Under the pieces are notes generated by a model that was not told the origin of the DNA, did not search any database, and saw nothing but the letters and a program-made list of their open reading frames with translations. A program made the position numbers and the translations under genes. This document shows, in pieces, positions 61,344 to 64,000 of a stretch of DNA of 64,000 nucleotides (the stretch's first letter is position 1; each line of letters begins with the position of its first letter). Source of the stretch: Acholoe squamosa (Eukaryota > Annelida > Polychaeta > Phyllodocida > Polynoidae); the NCBI GenBank assembly GCA_949317995.1, contig OX439044.1, positions 22,454,733 through 22,518,732 on the forward strand. The letters run 5' to 3'.

Positions 61344-61885
61344 TTTGAGCCATTAGATAACTGTATTCTTTGATAAATTGAGATTTTAATGGCAAAATAA
61401 GTGTTTTTTTCCCCATTGAAAATCTGATCCAAGCTATGTGAATTCTGTTACATTGGTACCCCATAACCTCTTAAAATAAAAATACCCTATAATATAAGTC
61501 TTCATTTTGAGCCATTACATGACCACGTTCATTGAGAAATCGAGATTTCAAAAGGAAGTAAGGGTTTTTCGATTGAAATTTTTGGCCCCTAAATTCTTTG
61601 ATGCCATGGTAATTCCCATGATTGTGTGCACCCCCCCCCCCCCCCAAAGACCTTAGTTTTGAGCTATTTCATGACCATCTTAATGGATAAATTGAGATTT
61701 TAATGGCAAAATGAGGGTTTATTTTCTTTCATGGTAACAACAGGACTTGAAAATCAATGTTTCTCATTGTGTATGATATTCCTTACAAAGACCTTCGTTT
61801 TGTGCCGTCACAGGACCATATTCATGGATAAATTGAGTTTTTGAGGGCAAAATAAAGGGGTTTCATTGGAAATTTGGCCTCTGTG
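61344..61885 (+). repeat. Degenerate tandem repeat, about 150-bp period, four units
   Basis: The phrase TTTGAGCCATT...GACCA..TTCAT.GATAAATTGAGATTTTAATGGCAAAAT recurs, starting near 61344, 61505, 61658 and 61798. It is upstream of the first identified NDUFS6-like exon. Confidence 0.65.
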
Positions 61886-62035
61886 GTGCCCTCCTAGAAG
61901 AGGGGGAATTGCTACAGGTAACCGGGTGACATCACATCTTGACCTTACCATTGTGGCATACACCTACAGTTACCTGACTGAAGTTTGGGGGGCCAGGGAA
62001 GAAACAGACACACAGCCTAACCCCAAGGTCCACCA

Positions 62036-62315
62036 GCATGCCTGGCAAGCAGCAGGTGCTGCCTGCCCTCTTGCTCCTGAGTAGGAGTGCAAGACAGTTC
62101 AGGGAAAGTGTTTGCTGTGTGCGGCATGCACTGCCAATTGAATACCCTTCAAGCATAGAGAAGATACGGAATTCAATGGGCCACATGCCTGGTGATAGGC
62201 AGGTGCACCATGCACTCTTCTTACTTAGCTGGAGTGTGAGGCCCTTCAGTGAAAGTGAAAGCGTAAACTGCATGCAGCATGCTTTGCCTATTGATTTGGC
62301 TATCAAATACCATAT
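62036..62315 (+). repeat. Diverged duplication of about 150 bp
   Basis: CATGCCTGGCAAGCAGCAGG... (62037) and CATGCCTGGTGATAGGCAGG... (62187) begin alike and stay alignable to CCAATTGAATAC/CCTATTGATTTG. Both strands are open over this part (124-125 codons), which is a by-product of the duplication. Confidence 0.5.
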
Positions 62316-62337
62316 CTTTGTGAATAACCAGAACGAT

Positions 62338-62480
62338 GCTTATAGATTTGGAGGGGTCATTATCCCCGGCCCTTATACACACATGTACAAGGCAGGTCTA
62401 CTTTTTAGTGTTTAGCATTTAGTGTTTAGCCCTGGCGCTTATACAAGACCGGCACTTAATAAAATCTGGATTATCCTGGT
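62338..62480 (+). repeat. Interspersed repeat, GCGCTTATAC family, copy 2
   Basis: It matches 18788-18905: GCTTATAGATTTGGAGGGG, then AGGTCTACTTTTTAGTG, then CTGGCGCTTATAC. It directly precedes the tRNA-like unit. Confidence 0.45.
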
Positions 62481-62515
62481 GCTCAAATGAAACATAGTGG
62501 TCTGCGTGGAAAAGC

Positions 62516-62587
62516 CCCCCAACCAGGACTTGAACCCGGGACCCTCAGGCAAAGAAGCTGATGCCCTACCAACTAAGCTATTGGGAC
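62516..62587 (-). tRNA. tRNA-Lys(CTT)-like Pol III unit, possibly SINE head or pseudogene
   Basis: On the minus strand 72 bases fold as a cloverleaf. The acceptor GTCCCAA/TTGGGGG has one mismatch and one wobble. The D arm follows TA. The anticodon stem has one mismatch around a loop with anticodon CTT, and the T arm is CCGGG/CCTGG. The A box TAGCTTAGTTGG and B box GGTTCAAGTCC match consensus, and TTTT follows at 62513-62510. The stem mismatches and the flanking repeat make a tRNA-derived repeat as likely as a working gene. Confidence 0.5.
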
Positions 62588-62638
62588 GCTGCTTAACCAA
62601 TTCAGATTTTTGAGGTTTCCCATAATACAGCGTGTTCA

Positions 62639-63585
62639 GGGAGGTTTCCTGTCCAGCCACTCTAACCTCAGCGCCACATTACGTTTAATGCGTCTCTGAC
62701 GCCGTAGTCCTCTGGGTATTGTAGACTGACCAATAACACAGAAGTATGTCAAACTAGTCCAGCACCCTGTCATGGCCGCCGTGATGTGTTGCTCCTTGTA
62801 TCATATGGAAGTTTAAGCCCATATTTCTGACACTCTGTGCAAGAAATGTGTTGTGATATTTTACAAATGGCTAGAAAAAGCCTAGATTAAGAGCCTTGTT
62901 AGGCTCATTAAATCCTAAATACTCTCTAAATGCCTGAACCCAGACCATAACAATGCATTTCTATCGGTGAGGAGGTCGCCAGAGCATTCACTGACAGTAT
63001 AGACAAATATTTTTATTTCTCACATTCTTTTAGAAATAGCACAAAGAACTCATTGAAATAAATGTATGTAATAAATGCCCGTCTAAATCTGCTCTACGAT
63101 TGAGAGTTTTAATAAGTTTCAGGAAGAAAATCCATGGGACTATGTTTTACAAGCCTAACAACTCAGTCACACCACTTGCGCAATGATCTGCATACATATT
63201 TACGCGATGGCCGGCACTAAGACAGTGACGCACTCCAGTAGAGGGTGGCGCTGTAAACAGTACGCTGTCCAGCACCAGTTCGGTGGTCACGTGACCTGCT
63301 ATTATCCAATAAGTGCATTGTTATGATTTGGACGTTGCAGCAGTGTGTGCAAAAGCTGGTGGGATGGAGGTGAAATAAAATCTCATCTCCTACCCTTAAT
63401 TTTCTGTTCTAGCACACAAAAATATGCTATTTTAGGAGATATAATACTCATAATCAAGCTCGTATGGGTTGAATTCATCCTTGATTGAATAAATAGGTTG
63501 AAAAGTGGAAAATTCTGATCTGTAGCTGCGGTGGTTTTAGCAGGTGTGCTCTTTTACCCTGGTGGTGCTGGACAGGAAACCTCCC
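62639..63585. mobile_element. TIR element of about 950 bp
   Basis: The left end GGGAGGTTTCCTGTCCAGC is matched exactly by the reverse complement of the right end at about 63567-63585. No clear target duplication is seen. The interior has a USF-type GTCACGTGAC at about 63287 and a CCAAT box at about 63306, so part of it could act as a promoter. Confidence 0.5.
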
Positions 63586-63707
63586 CAAGCAGAATGGAAC
63601 CTCAATAGGGGGAAGGCACAACACACCTACCTATGCGGCTCATGGCGGGGTCACTACAACACCAATACAGTATCCCGCAATGGGACTTGTCAGTAGCTGA
63701 ATACTAA

Positions 63708-63976
63708 GGAAGGTGTCATTATTTATCAATGGGGGGGGGGGTGCAGTTATGCCCCCGCCCCCTAACAAAGAGGCGCAGATTTTTACGCCCATTTATGATC
63801 TTTGATCTATACTAGGGCCTATAGACTATGGTAGCACATGAGATTTTTTTTTGCTACAGAGGCAACATTTTTTATGCCCCCCCCCAACCAAGACGGGTCA
63901 ATAGCTTTTACATCCCCTTCAGGAGGTCAAAGGTTTTTACGCCCCCCTCCCTCCTTGATAAATAATGACCACTCCC
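63708..63976. mobile_element. Poly-G Harbinger-like MITE at window end
   Basis: It starts GGAAGGTGTCATTATTTATC after TAA and ends GATAAATAATGACCACTCCC before TAT. The family pattern is as at 50094. Confidence 0.65.
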
Positions 63977-64000
63977 TATCTCTTAAAGGTCTTAAGCTAA

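Noticed and set aside
62038-62415. 125-codon plus-strand frame with internal repeats
   Set aside because: It is open on both strands because of a tandem duplication; no codon-usage or family signal.
62661-62774. Minus-strand frame MTGCWTSL... as the mitochondrial targeting exon of the NDUFS6-like gene
   Set aside because: It is Arg-rich and follows GCGGCC, but its only donor leaves the wrong phase for the exon at 61105, and it lies inside a TIR element.
1-64000. CRISPR array, prokaryotic operon, or LTR retrovirus-like element
   Set aside because: No regularly spaced identical repeats, no clustered intronless genes, and no paired long direct repeats with a polyprotein-sized region were seen.

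Overview
This window is animal nuclear DNA. It is AT-rich, its genes are split into many short GT-AG exons, and transposon remnants fill the introns and spacers. Six recognisable metazoan genes can be modelled, and every internal exon phase I checked closes. The mix of SINEs, MITEs and simple repeats suggests a marine invertebrate, perhaps an invertebrate deuterostome, but nothing here names the species. There are no prokaryotic operons, no CRISPR array, and I found no recognisable retroviral or other capsid-bearing element.

Layout. (1) 1-3850, plus: 3' end of a NAP1-like histone chaperone (last two coding exons and 3' UTR). (2) 3850-8900: spacer with foldback elements, a SINE nested in an older repeat, and a 774-bp TIR element. 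(3) 8940-26850, minus: a complete 26-coding-exon VPS18 gene (985 aa), the RING-type HOPS/CORVET core subunit. (4) 26.85-30.16 kb: head-to-head spacer between VPS18 and TMEM101, with a G-rich block and a TIR element next to an NRF1-type site. (5) 30165-33360, plus: complete TMEM101 (3 exons, 256 aa). (6) 34.0-35.8 kb, minus: TMEM167A (Kish). (7) 35.8-36.7 kb: CpG-containing shared promoter region, split by a 428-bp MITE. (8) 36.7-52.9 kb: repeat-rich stretch that is probably XRCC4 intron 1. It holds a roughly 145-bp-period array of DR1 nuclear-receptor motifs, a minisatellite, a 47-bp perfect palindrome and many MITEs. (9) 52898-59445, plus: complete coding part of XRCC4 (11 exons, 355 aa). (10) 59.58-61.1 kb, minus: NDUFS6-like complex I subunit, lacking two of the four usual zinc ligands, tail-to-tail with XRCC4. 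(11) 61.1-64.0 kb: tandem repeats, a tRNA-Lys-like Pol III unit, a TIR element and a poly-G MITE.

The genes are housekeeping genes that do not form a pathway: endolysosomal tethering (VPS18), secretory membrane protein (TMEM167A), multipass membrane protein (TMEM101), non-homologous end joining (XRCC4), respiratory complex I (NDUFS6) and chromatin (NAP1L). The most informative arrangement is TMEM167A(-)/XRCC4(+), head-to-head here as in human. The strongest leads are this conserved pair, the DR1 array, the altered zinc site in the NDUFS6-like protein, and several element families whose insertion order can be read from target-site duplications.
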